Source of the DNA: Zygnema cylindricum | Taxonomy: Eukaryota; Streptophyta; Zygnematophyceae; Zygnematales; Zygnemataceae | Length of the DNA stretch: 62,000 bases | Assembly: GCA_037447655.1 (NCBI GenBank) | Contig: JBBHKE010003189.1 | Coordinates: 9,364 to 71,363 of the forward strand | Direction: 5' to 3' | Part shown: piece after piece, positions 11,237 through 25,733 of the stretch | Position numbering within the stretch: the first letter of the stretch is position 1 | Layout of the letters: each line of letters starts with the position of its first letter | Translations under genes and position numbers: made by a program | Notes under the pieces: model-generated | What the model was told of the DNA's origin: nothing | The model's input: only the letters and a program-made list of their open reading frames with translations | Databases searched by the model: none

Positions 11237-11997
11237 TCACAAAAAAAAAGAAATCGGGTAAAAGAACTATAGAATATAATTTCCCAACGAAATTTGCTGC
11301 AGGTTTGAAGTCCTTTGATTGCTCCAATCCAAGACTTCTTCTCCTTAACATATCCTTTGAAAAAGATCAAAATCTGAGAAATGGATAAGACATTGAAAGT
11401 AAGTTAGTGCAAATTCAATTCTTCCATTTCCCAAACATTGATGCAAAAAGGTAAGAATTTCCCCACAAATTTTGCAACAACAAAAAATAAAAGCTCTTAA
11501 AGGTAAGGTTCAACCATAAATTTTGCAAAATTGAAAAGTTCTCAAAGGTATCAAATAAGGGTTTAAAAGTTTGAAGTCATTTCTGGACTCTTTTGCTCTT
11601 GAAGAAGTAATATGCTCCACTTTCCTTCTCCACCATTAGCAAATTTCCCATTTCCCACTACATCAGGATCTTTTGTTCTCTAATCGTCACATCCTCACCT
11701 TTCATGGCTTCAAGCCCTCCCTATACACATGTATCATTGCTAGGAGAAGGCAAGTTTGTTTGGCCTCTAGGTAATTGGAGTGAGTTTCAGCGGTAGCTAC
11801 ACTGCCCACCTTCCCTTAGTCTTTAGGACCTGAGCACGCCCCACACCTAACCAGCAGCCGCTGGCAATGTGATCACTTATTTCCCTCCAATCCCCTACCA
11901 CTTCACATTGTGGTTCTACCGATACAGGTTAGAGCACCCTCACCGGTCACGGCAGTCGATATTTGAGTGAGCAAACTTCTCCTTGGTTTCTAACCAA

Positions 11998-12012
11998 AGC
12001 TTTGATACCATA
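11998..12012 (-). other. Gypsy-1 primer-binding site
   Basis: On the minus strand TGGTATCAAAGC follows the 5' LTR almost at once. It is one base away from the usual plant PBS for the 3' end of a methionine tRNA (TGGTATCAGAGC). Confidence 0.75.
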
Positions 12013-12972
12013 TATAATAGGATTTCTAACCTTTCAGAAAATCCCATTACTTCAATCAATTTCAACCACACATTCCACACATTGGAAAATACACATCTAT
12101 TTTGGAAAGCACTCACATAACGATAAACTTTAAATTAGAAGAAGCTTCTGTCCACATAACATTAGCTTTGTCTTTTTCCCTCGTGGCTCAACCCTTCTTA
12201 TTGAAGTGTTTTCCTCTACACTCCACTCTTAATAATTATCTCTTAACTACTAAAACAATACTTAGTTTGTAAGAGATTTCAATGCCAAAATGCCAATGCT
12301 CCAATTTGGTTTTAATCGCTCAAGACCAAGATCAGTCGGAATTTCCACAAAGTTTTCCAAAGGAAAAGATGTTTACTCTCCCCTTACACTTCACTATTTA
12401 TTCCTCATCGCCCTGGACTCGGCAGGCCAGAGTCAACGCTCCGTTAAACATGCTTTTACTTGGGCCAATCATTGATCAGCAAGGACTCGGACTGACCAAT
12501 GCAAAAGCGTGCGAAATCTCCCACTAACTACGTAGCATTTTACTAACCAATCAAACACTACATTTTACTACGTAGCATTTATGTGCAAAAGTGCACGCAA
12601 ATCGAAACGCGACTTCGCACGATTGTGCGTCGAACTTGCGAAACTACCTACGAAACTTACAAATTTGAATTATGACGTTTCGTACTAAAAATCGTACAAA
12701 ACGAACCATAATAGGTACCAAACCACTATTAGTACTTTATATAGACGTACGCCTTAAATTCCGCGACTACTTTGACCCTCAACCCGTTTCAATGTTACCC
12801 ACCTATTATTTTGACCCCTAGCTGTCACCTAAATACACGCATCGCTATATCTTTTGAAATAGGACTCTAAATCGCGCGATCCTTTCGCTGACATCCACCA
12901 AAGTTAGTACTCTATATTCATAACACCTAAATACCCCTTTACAAACAAGTTCGATCTGATGTTACTGTTACA
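12013..12972 (-). repeat. Gypsy-1 5' LTR
   Basis: 960 bp, aligned over its whole length with the split 3' LTR and with 18267-19239. It contains many ACGAAAC/GTTTCGT and CGCACGAA motifs. Confidence 0.9.
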
Positions 12973-15391
12973 ATAGGCCTTTGGTAGGAGCACAAAACTT
13001 GGCACAAAACTCGCGTAGCGTAGGCATACTGTATGTGTGTGCGTTGTGCACACCCCTGTACGAATGTACGAAAATGACGTATCATCATAGTACAGCGCAC
13101 GCCGCCGGACGAAACTTTTAACCGAACTGACACAGCTGGGATGACATTGCGTGGGAAAAAAATCCTGGAAAAAAAAACGCGGACGTAAGTCTTATCGTAA
13201 GTTGTGTTATGGGCTTTTCATGTGATCTTCTTAGATCGATACTTTGATCAACGACCGTCAGATCGTCCAAATTTGACGGTTTAAATAAAAAGTCGCTCAA
13301 AACTCACATAAAAAGATTTTTGTGTCCGATGTTTTTTTCAAATTTAGACATGACGTTTAATTCTCTATCGATCCATGTGCAACTCAACCCCGTTACTATT
13401 TTATTTTAATTTGTGGCGATTACAATATGGGTCTTAAGGTAGTATTGTAAAATTTACGTATAATAGGCATATTGTATGGGTGTACTTGCACCTACTTTTG
13501 AACTATGGTTTTTTTCATCGTTAAATGCGTATCGTACGTAGTATTCGCGCGTTCGTTCGTGCGTATTATGCGCACGGGACAACTATGGGTGAAAGTTAAC
13601 TTTGTTGACTTCGCTACTTTTCAAGTAGTAAAATTCTGTCTCGGTGTTTTGCCCGACATAGGCGCTATGTAGAAAAGTTTTCTGTGACGTGTTTCCTCCT
13701 TGACGTTACATTATTGTACTGTAGGTCCCGACCGACTTGGGCACTTCGTACGGCTATCTTCGCCGCCGACTTTACCACAAACATATTGTGTACAAATAAA
13801 AAACCATAAGCATATACCTTTGAGATACCCGGGCGGTATCTTGCATAACTGTGCAGGTCACGGGGCATTTCGCCTTGTGCAGGCCACTTGCACAAGTAGC
13901 AAACCGCGGGCGAGGAATGTAACGAACCTAACCTGAATTGTCATGGTGTAATCACCGTCCTACGTTACTCTCAAATTGGTCAGCAGTGATCCGTTCCGAC
14001 TCGCTTCAGGTAATAGCTTGAAGATGAGTCGACGTGACGTGGCCGTGGGTCGAAAAGTGAATAACGCGGTTGAAGTACATTTAAGCTTTAGGGTGACGTA
14101 AAATGTATTAGGTATTTACACGTTTTCCGTACGCTGGAACATTATATATTGCACGATTAACACTAAAAATAGAGGACAAATGAGTTGAGGAAAGGAATAA
14201 TCCCGTACCATTCAGGGTACAAAAAAAACAAAAATAGAGGCGCCAAACACGTCGATCGCTCGGCTGTCAACCTTTTTGGAGTGTAGTGACGGATAAAATA
14301 TACGATTTAGAGCGTGGCGACGGACAAAATATACGGTCAAGTGCGTCAAAACTTGACAATTGTGGTAAATCATCTTCTTTTCCGGAAAACCTTTTCGGAA
14401 TGCAGAAATTGACTTTGAAAAAACAGGAAGTCGTATCCCGAATGAATGATCCGTATTGTAACGAATTCTTTTAAAATGCTAGACCATAAACAAATTGCCA
14501 ATCAAAATCATGTATAATAGAACGTAAAAAAATGTAAAACATTTTAATAATTATATATTGTTGTACAGGTGAAAAGTGATGGTTTTGTACGGGCGGATTT
14601 AAGTCATCGGCGACTAATCGTATGGCAACATGAATCACATCGAGACGTTTTTGTTAACGTGAGGTGACGTTAAAGAAGATTCACGTCCAAACAAAAAAAA
14701 AGGACACTCATTTTCTCATCTCATCCGTCAATCCATTTTTAATGCGAATCGCGCAATACTTTAGAGTTACAAGCTCAACACGGGAGGAAAACGCAAAAAG
14801 ACAATTACTGTACTTTTCTATGAACAATTGGGCACACTCATTTCGTGCGTGAAATACGAAATACTTCGCATGGTTCAAACATCTACTGTAGCGAACCATA
14901 AGAAATCAACCTATTGGCAACTTATTGGCTTGATTTCTTTTGTATTTTTTGTTTCAGTATTCTCTTCGTGAAAAACTCCTTCTCTCTGGCAGCCATGGTC
15001 AGGAAAGTTGACTTTGATTTATTCTTGTCGCTTTTTCTTGCTTCGATCGATTGTTCTTTTTCTCAGACTTTGGATACGGTGGTCGAAACGCCCCCGGCTC
15101 CAAAAAGTTTTATTGTTTGAGATTTTTTTTTTCATGCCCTCAATGTGAAAAAAAAAATTGAACGTTTTATTTTCTTGCTTTTTAACTTCGTAGTGTTTAA
15201 TACGATTTCTTTTCATAAAATTTTATGTGAAAAAATTGCTCTGACCCCGAATTACATTTGTTGTTAGAATTGAATGACAAGAAAAAGCATTAATATTATT
15301 TGCAATACAGGGTCACTGAATTTACTGTTTCCATGTTTTCTGGCACAATGTAACTGATGGTTTTTTTAATCAGATGTGAAAATGTACCTCT
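12973..15391. other. Region without recognisable genes
   Basis: Only short chance frames and AT-rich sequence with dispersed CGTACG-type motifs. The only identified element is a MITE relic ending at 13507. Nothing else matched a known family by eye. Confidence 0.5.
13185..13507. repeat. MITE relic of the CATAGTTC family
   Basis: The right terminus CACCTACTTTTGAACTATG and internal blocks (AAGTTGTGTTATGGGCTTTTC, GATCTTCTTAGATCG) match the complete copies at 55913-56218 and 56443-56749. The left terminus is degenerate and its boundary approximate. Confidence 0.75.
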
Positions 15392-16483
<1,092 letters not shown>

Positions 16484-16785
16484 TTTTTAGGTTTTTTGGA
16501 AGGTTAATTTGTCGTTTCTCAAGGCATTGGAAGTGTCCGTTATTATTGTTTCTAGAAAAGAATATATGTTTTCTATCAATGTGAGCTATTTTTTGGTTTG
16601 CTATAAAAATCTACAAAACGTCATTACTTTTTTGTTTTGATTTTTTTTTTTTTTTAATTTTTTGTTTTTGTTTAAGTTCTTATTTTTTTGTTTATTTTTG
16701 TTTTTCTTCTAATTTTAGGTTGAACCGGATGTTGATGTCGATTCCATGTTATCCGCATGTCTCCCCTTACTTCCCGAAAAAAGGA

Positions 16786-17502
16786 TAGTATGGGATTCAT
16801 ATAGTTTAAGAAATGCAACCTAGCCATTTCATCAATCAAACCTATGATATGAATGCTAGATGAGTCAAATTCCACAATATAATTTTTCACAGATCCAGTC
16901 TGCTTACAGTTAAGCCACTTTTCTCATTATGGATTTATAAGTGACAGACAAGAAACGCGATTTGATCGCGGTCTTAAAGCTTCCCAATCAGCATTATCCG
17001 TAATCAAATTAGTCCTCCTTTGAGTGTAATACCAAATTTGAGCATCACCTTTCAGATAGCTAACAACAAAAAAAGTGTAATCATCACGATCACAGTTTCT
17101 AGATTCCAATCAATACTCCATATGAAAAATCCAAGCATCTAACTCATCAATCTTCTTACCATCAAATGATGGTGCTTCACTGATAGACAATTTTAGATCC
17201 CTTATCTTCTTAGGTCTATCGTGATTATCTTCCCTAAAATTGGCATTTCTCTTACTACTCTCACCCTTTTGGTCATTAACATCATTTTTGGTGTGAATTA
17301 AATTAATTAGCTCATCCAATTTCTGATTTGAAACATTTCTATTTTCCTTAACATCCTTCAATTCACTTTTCAACTCAGAAATTGTTTCATCCACAGCAGC
17401 AGCATGATTATTAAATCTTTTGACCAATTTCACACTACGCTTTTTCAACACATTCAAAGCATTTTCCATTTCACGTTTCCATGCAGAATTTGCCATTATC
17501 AC
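16786..17502 (-). pseudogene. Gypsy-2 gag fragment
   Basis: Open from an ATG near 17496 (MANSAWKREMENALNVLKKR) through IRDLKLSISEAPSFDGKK to a stop at about 17110. It continues with stops and shifts through CDRDDYTFFVVSYLKGD and IVEFDSSSIHIIGL. Very similar to Gypsy-1 gag, and it keeps the N-terminal frame that Gypsy-1 has lost. Zinc knuckles are absent because of the truncation. Confidence 0.88.
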
Positions 17503-18266
17503 ACAATGAAATCAAGCAATAAAAGGTAGAGTATAATTATCCAAAAGAGTTGCAGCAGATTTCAAGTCTTGAGATTTCTCCAATCTAAGCCTTCATTTCT
17601 TTAACAAATCTTTTGAAATATATCAAAATCTGAAAATCAAATAAACATTAAAAGTAAGTTAGTGAAAATTCAATTTTCCCAAGTATTGAAATAGAAAGGT
17701 AAAAAATTTCCCCACAAACTTTGCAGTAGCAAAATTCAAAGTTCTTAAAGGTAAAATTCAACCACAAATTTTACAATAGCAAATTGTTAGCAATCAAAGG
17801 TAACAATTTAGGGTTTGAAAAGTTTTAAGTTAGTTTTGGACTCTTTATTTTTTAAAGAAGTGAAGTGCTCCACTTTCCTTCTCCACCAATAGCAAATTTC
17901 CCATTTCCCACTACATCATGATCTTTTGTTCTCTAATCCTCACATCCTCACCCTTCATGGCTTTAAGCCTTCCCTTTACACATGAATCATTGCTAAGAGA
18001 AGGCAAGTTTGTTTAGCCTCTAGGTAATTGGAGTGAGTTTCAGCGGTGGCTACACTGCCCACCCTGCCTTAGGTTGTAGAACTTGAGCACACCACACAAC
18101 TAACCAGCGGCCATTAGCAGTGTGATCAGTCAGTTTCCCTCGAATCCCCTACCACTTCACATTGTGGTTCTACCGACACAGGTTAGTGCACCCTCACTTG
18201 TCACGGCAGTCAATATTTGAGTGAGCAAACTTTTCCTTGGTTTCTAACCAAAGTTTTAATGCCATA

Positions 18267-19239
18267 TGTAATAGGATCTCCTACCTCTTAGAAAATCCTA
18301 TTACCACAACCAATTTCAACCACACATTCCACACATTGGAAAAATGAACATCCACATTAGAAAGCACTCACATATGGATTAACTTTAAATTAGAAGAAGC
18401 TTCTGTCCACATAATATTAGCTTGGTCTCTTGTCCTCGTGTATCAACCTTTCTTTTAAAGTGTTTTCCACTACTTCCCACTCTTAATAATTCTATCTATT
18501 AACTACTAAAACACTACTCAGTTTGTAAGAGATTTCAGTGCCAAAATGCCAATGCTCCAATTTGGTTTTAATCGCTCAGGAACAAGATCATTCAGAATTT
18601 CTCCAAACTTTTCTAAAGAAAAAAATGTCTACTTTTCTCCTAGACTTCACTATTTATCCATCATCGCCTTAGACCTGCTAGGCCAGAGTCAACGCTCTGT
18701 TGAACAGGTTTTATTTGGGCTAATCATTGATCAGCAAGGACTTAGACTGACTAATGCAAAAACGTGCGAAATCTCTTACTAACTACGTAGCATTTACCTA
18801 CCAATCAAACGCTACGTTTCACTACATAGCATTTACGTGCAAAAGTGCGCGCCAAGGAAACGCGAATTCGCACGAACATGCGTCGCAAATTTCGCACGCG
18901 AAACTACCTATGAAATTCTATTAAGTGAAAGTGACATTTTCTACTAAAAATTGTACGAAACAGCCATCGTGCGTACTAAACGACTAAATGTTTCATTAGT
19001 ACTTTATGAAACGTACACGCAAAATTTCGGTACTAATTTAACCCTTAACCTGTTTCAATGATACCCACTTGATAGTTTGACCCCACGATGTCACCTAAAT
19101 ACACATATTGCTATTTCTTTTGAATTAAAACTCTAAAATCGTGCGATTCTTTCGCGGACATCTACCAAATTCATAACTTTATATTCCTAACCTTTAAATA
19201 CCCATTGACCACCAAGTTCGATCCACTATTATTGTTACA
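18267..19239 (-). repeat. Gypsy-2 5' LTR
   Basis: Full-length LTR, plus-strand ends TGTAATAGGATC and GTTACA. The sequence next to it at 18249-18266 is a mutated version of the methionine-tRNA primer site. Confidence 0.9.
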
Positions 19240-19567
19240 ATATTTTAGCGCAGATTTTGCATACACGGTTTTCAAGCATCCCCATGTGTAACAACAAAAT
19301 TGTTATTTAAAGATGTGACAATTGTATACGTCGACAATGCCTGTGACGGTTTTCAACGTCTACAATCTGTGATGACGCACGTTATTTATTGTAACTGTTT
19401 GTGACATCGCATGTCTTTACGTGACATTGTAGACGTACCACTTTCCAGTCTGAATAGTATCCCTTGCATGAACAAGGATATAAAAACTTGTCTTTGTTGA
19501 ATCTAAACACACTGTAATAATATTTTATTCCTATGGTGGATAGTTACCTAAAGAAGCGCCACAATAG
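19240..19567. other. Spacer without recognisable features
   Basis: 328 bp between Gypsy-2 and Copia-A. Three loosely similar GTGACATTGTAGACG / TGTGACGGTTTTCAACGTC-type stretches are visible. No gene. Confidence 0.4.
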
Positions 19568-20687
19568 TGTAATTCTTTGTCCTCCATTGGTATACAGAAT
19601 GTCTAGCTTATATGAGCCTCTAGGGTAATATTTGCACTTTCGACTTTGGCAATGAATAAGTGCCACCGTGGCACGCAAAAACTCAGACCAACTACACACT
19701 TGTGTAGCCTGGACTCCCTTGAGCCGGCAAAAAAAAGAATCACTGAAATTGCTCACCTCAACATTAAGTTATTGCTGTTCAAAGACATCATATTTATGGT
19801 GACGACCTTTAGGATAGAGGACTTTCAAAAAAATTCTCTGAGTCCTAAGAACCTACTCTTAACTACTCTAGATCAATCAAAACATCGTACGCTAAATTAT
19901 GTACATACAAAGTACGGTAGCCGCTGTACTTTATGTATGGAAATATTTGGCACCACTCTTGGTCTACCACGTGGCATACAAGTCATCGTCATTCTGTCTT
20001 TTTCTTCTCCGAGATCCTATAGGATGATGCCACGTGTGATTTTCCTCTTTATTCGCAAAGTATGGTCAAATATTCTTTCCGGCATTTCGACACTTACGCG
20101 TGCCGTCCGTTGGGGATTCGGTAATCAATATCGGTCGTTTGATCTTGACGGCCAACCGAAAAAATATCGACCGTTGAAATTCTTTAATGTGTTGACCTTT
20201 TGAAGTTCAACGGTCTTCGTCCGATGTTGACCGTTGAAAATCGCGGCTCCTTTGCGAGCCGTCGATTACGGATTACATTTAATTTCCTCCGTTCAAATTA
20301 AATGTCGTTTCATTTATTTCGTGCGGTACAGTATTTCGTACTGTACTGTCCTTCCCATGTTTGTTTTGTTTCGTTAGCCGTTAAATGACTTATGTCGCTG
20401 CGTCACCTTTTAAATATTTATCAAATATATCACATGCATCGAATCTTCAAGACCTTCTGGATAAGGCGGACGGCTGGTTTATACGGGAGTGATCCAAGGA
20501 GTCACAATATCATTTCCTATCCCTGTAAGATAAATCTTTTGCATAAACTATATCTTCTACCTGTCTTCTCAACTGCGTGACGCAGCCATGGCTGCCTGCA
20601 AGTTTTGATTGACTACGACAAGTATGAGACAATAAAATAACCATTGACTGACTAATGAGATATAGTGTAAAATACCCTTTTTCAACA
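19568..20687 (-). repeat. Copia-A 3' LTR
   Basis: Plus-strand ends TGTAATTCTTTGTCC and TTTTTCAACA, adjoining a purine tract (minus strand AAAAAAAGGGGAG at 20688-20700). It aligns with both halves of the 5' LTR. It contains a G-box (GCCACGTGTG near 20030) and the three-hairpin array (GTGCCACCGTGGCAC and others near 19660-19735). Confidence 0.88.
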
Positions 20688-20700
20688 CTCCCCTTTTTTT

Positions 20701-22263
20701 CTAGTCTATCTTTCCTTTCAGTCCACACTTCTCCCTACAAAATATCAATTTGGGAGAGGGAACCAGTTTAGTCATCATATCTGCTACCATCTCTCCATCC
20801 GGTCTATATTCCAAACTAATTATTTTATTCTCAACCTTTTCTCTAACAAAGCTCAAACGAATATCCCTATGCTTTGCTTTAAAGTGATGTTTAAGGTTCG
20901 CTGCAATTGCAATAACAACTTGATTATCACAAAATATCCTTTGTGTTCCACTCTTCATATATCCAAGTTCTTGAAGCAAAGATTTCACCCACATTAATTA
21001 TTTCACAGCCGAACAAGAGGCCATATACTCAGCCTCCATGGTGGACTGAGCAATCACCTTTTGTTGCTTACTGCTCCAACAGCTAGCCCCATTCCCAACA
21101 TACAACACATACCCAGAAGTACACCTCCTCATTAGAGCATCCCCGTAACTAGCATCACTCCAAGTTATGATGTGAGTGTTATCCCCTCCCAAATGAAACC
21201 ACAGATCTCTCGTTCCTATCAAGTATCGCATGACCCTTTTGGTCGCTTCCCAATCTTTCTTCCTATGATCATTCAGACTCCTACTTAATATCCCTACTGT
21301 TGCTATATCAGGACGCATACAATTCATAAAGTATATCAAACTACCGACAACCTGTCTGTACGGAATAGTTTGCATAAACTTGCTTTCCTTAGGTCCTAAC
21401 TCATTATCCAAGATCAAGACTCCCTCTTCCGAGCTCCCCTCATTTCCCTTCTTTAACTCCATTGGAGTCGTACAACTATTTGTTTTATCCATTTGAAAAT
21501 TTTCAAGCATATTTCCTAAAACTTCTTTTTGAGTTAGTCTTATCGTTTTCTTCTCTCTATCCCTCTCCATCTAAATTCCTAAAATATACTTTGCCTCCCC
21601 CCAGTCTTTCATTTAAAATCTACTCTTTAGATCCTTTTTCAATCTATTAATTTTCTCCATTGATTTACTCAACACAAGCAAATAGTCAACATAGATGGCA
21701 ATGAAAATTATATCTTCCTCGTCCTCAAATAGATAGATGGAATGATCCGAACTAATTCGGATATATCCCAAACTCGTCAAAAACTCGTCCAACTTCTTGT
21801 TCCATTGGCGTGGAGCTTGCTTTAGTCCGTAAAGGGATTTTATCAATCTACACACCTTACTTTTTTCTCCTTTCTCCACAAACCCTTCTAGTTGCCGCAT
21901 AAAGATCTCTTCTTCTAATTCTCCGTGTAAGAAAGAAGTTTTGATGTCTATCTGGTGCACTTCAATGTCTTCCGCTGCCGGTAGACTAAGTAGAATCAGG
22001 ACGAAGGGAAATCTAACAACCGGAGCAAAGGTCTCCTCATAATCGATTCCTTTTTTCTGTGTGAAACCCTTTGCCACTAATCTAGCCTTATATCCCTCGA
22101 TAGTGTTATCCGGATTGAGTTTCAACTTAAATACACACTTCCATCCTATCGGATTTTTGTCTGGAGGAAAATCCACCAACTCCCATGTATTTGCTTCCAT
22201 AATGGACGTCATCTCATCATTAATGGTTGTCACCCATCTACTACTTTCCGCACTATTAATTGC
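20701..22263 (-). pseudogene. Copia-A reverse transcriptase and RNase H
   Basis: RT at 21570-22263 has YKARLVAKGFTQKKGIDYEE, DIKTSFLHGELEEEIF, LYGLKQAPRQWNKKL and IAIYVDYLL (YVDY in place of YVDD). RNase H at 20701-21570 has WSDASYGDALMRRCTSGYVL, STMEAEYMASCSA, CDNQVVIAIA and HRDIRLSFVREKV. Stops at 20995-20997 and 21571-21573 and near 21612 break the frame. The loss of the second catalytic Asp of the YVDD box alone would inactivate it. Confidence 0.93.
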
Positions 22264-22520
22264 CTCCGAGTAAGTTCAGAGTTCGCTCAAATGTGACAGC
22301 TTAGTTACCTTGTTGTTCACTTGTCTCTCTTGAAGTCTCTTGCCGCTTCTCCTTCCTCCTTCAAACTCCGACGCTGGAATGGAGGGTAATCTTAGATTTC
22401 TCCGAACAATTTCAACTTCTCCCCTATCCGTGGAGTCCATCTCCGGATGTTAATCGTCTATTTTTTGTCTTTCCTAGTTTTGAGCCGAAAGTTGTGACTC
22501 CAAGAGAGGGTCACTCTCGG

Positions 22521-23520
22521 TTAGATTTTTCTCTTCCTCTGCAAGGTCAGGCTAAACCTGAGTCCGGTTAGAAGAATCTGAATAATCTCATTTTCGGATT
22601 CAATTCTAATTCTAACCGGTTTAGTGTATTTGAAGAGATCTATAGACTTCCCTTCATCCATGACTACCAAGTGTTTTACTATAATTTTGTCTTCTCTTCC
22701 GAGATCATAAACTCTATATCCCTTTACATTTTCATCATCTTCCAAGTAAGTATCCCGGCTTTCCTCATGCATCTAACTTCCAATCAGATTTTTTTGTATT
22801 TAAACTAAACACTTGACTTCCGAACACCTTTAAGTGTGAAATATTAGGTTTTCTTCGGTCCATCTTTTATAAGGTGTTTGTTCTTTTACCATTGAGGTAA
22901 GGACTCTATTTTTGAGATAGTTTGCACAATTCATAGCTTCTTCCCAAAAACTTTTTCTTATCTTTTTATTTGTCAACATACTACGAGCACTATCACTCAA
23001 TGTTCGATTTAGTCTCTTTACTACACCATTTTGTTCTGGGTTCTTAGGAACAGTCTTTTTGTGTTGAACCCCTTCCTCTTTGAAGAAATCCTCAAACTCA
23101 TTAAAAGTGTATTCCCCCCCCCCCATTTTCACTCCTCGCTCTATTTATAGGTGTCTCATGAAGCTTTTCACTCCATGCTTTATACTCTTTAAAATAAGCC
23201 AAAGCCTCAGATTTGTTTTTCAAGAAGTATACTCTAAAGTATCTAGACCAATCATCAGTGATAGTAAGCATAAATCTTTTCCCTCCAACTGATGGTACTT
23301 TGGTCGGTCCCCATTTGTCAGTATGAACTAGATCTAAGACCTTTTCACCCTTATATGTTGTAGCTTTTGGAAAAGGCAACCTGTGGGCCTTTCATTGAGC
23401 ACATCCACTACAATCATCCAAAGTCTCATTGTCTCCAAAATGAATTCCCTCAACTACACCCATTTTCTTCATTTACTTCAATCTATCTAGATGTGCATGT
23501 CCTAATATTTTATGCCACAT
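22521..23520 (-). pseudogene. Copia-A integrase
   Basis: Readable segments: HHCC region near 23400-23500 (DCSGCAQ), core with LVHTDKWGP and TITDDWSRYFRVYFLKN, ARSENGGG (usual SDNGGE, so the second catalytic Asp is Glu), PEQNGVVKRLNRTLSDSA, and a C-terminal GYRVYDLGREDKIIV segment. In PEQNGVVKRLNR the usual catalytic Glu (VAERLNR) is Lys. Frameshift near 23101-23132 at a C/G homopolymer. Confidence 0.9.
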
Positions 23521-24531
23521 CATCAAATTACTTACATCAGCATAGTAAATTGTTGTCATTCGATCACTCAAATTCAGCCTAAACATTCCTTAGCTACCCT
23601 TTTCAGCTGTGAAATACACTTCATTCTCATAGCTAGCAACAAAGACTCCCTTCTTAGTACAAGTCTCAAAACCCTTATCATCTAAGACCGACGTAGAGAT
23701 AAGATTTTTGTTCAACTCTAGAATAAAAAAAACATTAGAGAAAGTGACTATAGATGTCTAACCATCAACTTACACTCTGAAATCCACTGATCCCACTGAA
23801 TTAGTAGTCACTATTCTCCCATCCCTATACTCTATCTCTACAGTACGGATCTTTCTCATTTTGGTAAATATTGGTTTTTCTCTATAAATATGCATAGAGG
23901 CTCATGAATCAACAATCCATCCTTCTCCAGGAGCTTCTCTTTCTCCACTGAAAGCACACATTTGCCTCTTTTAAATCTCCGGCTCACCTTTTACCCCCAA
24001 CTCCTCGTTGAATAGGAGTTCTCCATCGTCATCATCGCAATCCTCTCCGATGACTTGTGTTGCCCCAAATGCCTTCTTTTTCCTTGCGGCTAGTTTTTTT
24101 GATATTTTCCTCCTTCAATCTCCTCATTCAATCTCAGCTTTATTAGTTTAGTACACTCTGCCATGTAATGTCTTGGCTTCTTACAAAAGTGACAAAGCCC
24201 CTTTGGAGACCTTGATCTAGATCCATCATGGTTTCCTCTTCCTCCTCCACCAAAGTTTCTATAAGGTTTCGTAGAGTCCTTATCCCCCCAATTAGTTCCA
24301 GCAGCTAATGCTTGAACACTCTTTCTTCCTCTTTGAAACTCAATTGTGCTTTCCCAAACAAAAATCATCCCTACAACGGAGTTCCAGATCCATCAATGAT
24401 TTGGCAAGTCTTGAACCCTATTCACAATGTTTTCATAATCATCTAGGAGTTTCATTAACAAAGTATTCACCTTTTCTTTGTCTCCCTTTTTCGTGTACTC
24501 TCTAACTCTATAAATAACCCGGCCAAGTCAT
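23521..24531 (-). pseudogene. Copia-A gag 3' part and protease
   Basis: Zinc knuckle at 24090-24368: CHFCKKPRHYMAEC, a CCHC finger. The protease site near 23900-23925 reads D-S-stop-A-S-M-H, so the catalytic-loop Gly codon is a stop. 24400-24531 encodes ENIVNRVQDLP and upstream gag. The gag frame is cut at 24531 by the nested element and resumes at 28772. Confidence 0.88.
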
Positions 24532-25715
24532 TGAAACTCTGAGACCTCCATTGGTCTTCAGAGTAGGCAGCTCTCAAAAGCTTATCTAGTTAGTGACGAC
24601 TCCAAGTTGATACAAACCCGAATGATTGACCCCTTGACATTCAAAACCCCAATTCAGCTTCACCCTTGTGAAATAAGAATTTATGTGTGCTCTGTTCCAC
24701 CAAAAAAATCCAAAGTTAGAATATGAGTTTTGGACACATTCACCCACTTTGCCTTTCCCTTAGAAATGTAGCCACCCTGGCAGGCAAAAAATCTAACCAA
24801 CTACACCCTTGTGTAGCGTAGACTCCTTTGAGTCGATAGCAAAAAGAATCACTGAATTTGGTCAACCGAGGGAGTTGTAATTAAATGACAAAGTTTGCCT
24901 ATTTATACAGATGCTCTCTGGGAGAGAGGCGACAACCTGGCAAAAATATTCTAAGTTCTAAAACCCCTCTCTAAGCTCCATAGTACTTAAGTACGGTCTA
25001 ATTGTAAGACTCTACCGTACAAGAAAGTACTGGCACCGTCGTACTTTTTGTACGGTCAATGTACGACATCGCCATAATGTGACATTTGTCACATCCGGAA
25101 TTATTATCTTGCGTTTAAAAAATCCCGCAATCCTCTTGGATCATGCCACATGTCATTCGGAGTGGTGTTCAAAAACGCCAAGTAGCCCACTCCGGAATCC
25201 TGACTCGCACCACGGCTGTTCGATTTAGACCGACATTTGAAATTGGCCGTCTAAATAATTGCGCGATATTTGTTACACATTTGAAACAAATGCGCGATAT
25301 CTGTTTCGAGATAGCCGGTAGTCCGTACAATACAAACTGTTTCTATGCCTTACTATGCCGTTAAATGAATTAGTCATACTATTTATGTTTATATATTTAT
25401 CGTACCGTATATATTCTAGCATAGGTCTAAGACTATAGGATAAAGCTACCGGCTACCTCATTCTTGACGGTCGGCAGGTACCAGGATCAACTCCTGGGTC
25501 CGTCAAGACAGTTTTGGTAAACCTACAAAAAACTACAGCCTGTCTCTATCTCTAGGCAACATGGGCAGTCATGGCTCTAGCTGTCTCTCTAACCTTCATT
25601 GACTGCGACAAGTGTGGGGGTTTGGAGAGTGGAGCAAGAGGCAGGCTGCTTTTGTTGACTTCCTGTTTATTAATTTTCCCTTTATTCAGACCTAGAAAAT
25701 ACCTACATTTCAACA
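24532..25715 (-). repeat. Copia-N1 3' LTR
   Basis: Plus-strand ends TGAAACTCTGAGACC and CATTTCAACA, followed by CTCCCCTTATTTTTTAG (purine tract on minus, 25716-25732). It carries a tRNA-like T-arm hairpin near 25464-25506. Confidence 0.88.
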
Positions 25716-25733
25716 CTCCCCTTATTTTTTAGT

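Larger units (their letters stand above)
2671..12972 (-). mobile_element. Gypsy-1: Ty3-gypsy LTR retrotransposon, nested and inactive
   Basis: Complete layout on the minus strand: 5' LTR 12013-12972, primer site 11998-12012, gag, protease, RT, RNase H, integrase, purine tract 4714-4730, 3' LTR 2671-4713. The order PR-RT-RH-INT is diagnostic of Ty3-gypsy. Both LTRs share the end read in the plus direction as TGTAATAGGAT (mutated to TATAATAGGAT in the 5' LTR) and the other end GTTACA. Stop codons and frameshifts occur in gag, RT and INT. Two later insertions lie inside it: a copia solo LTR in the 3' LTR and a 1,447-bp insertion between RT and RNase H. The 5-bp flanks (GTCGT at left, ATAGG at right) do not match, so no target duplication is visible. 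Confidence 0.93.
16786..19239 (-). mobile_element. Gypsy-2: truncated 5' end of a gypsy element
   Basis: 5' LTR 18267-19239 (973 bp), degenerate primer site and leader 17503-18266, and the gag N-terminal part to about 16786, where homology to Gypsy-1 stops. Everything downstream (protease, pol, 3' LTR) is missing. Confidence 0.9.

Noticed and set aside
2666-12977. Target duplication for Gypsy-1
   Set aside because: GTCGT at left and ATAGG at right do not match, so none is claimed.
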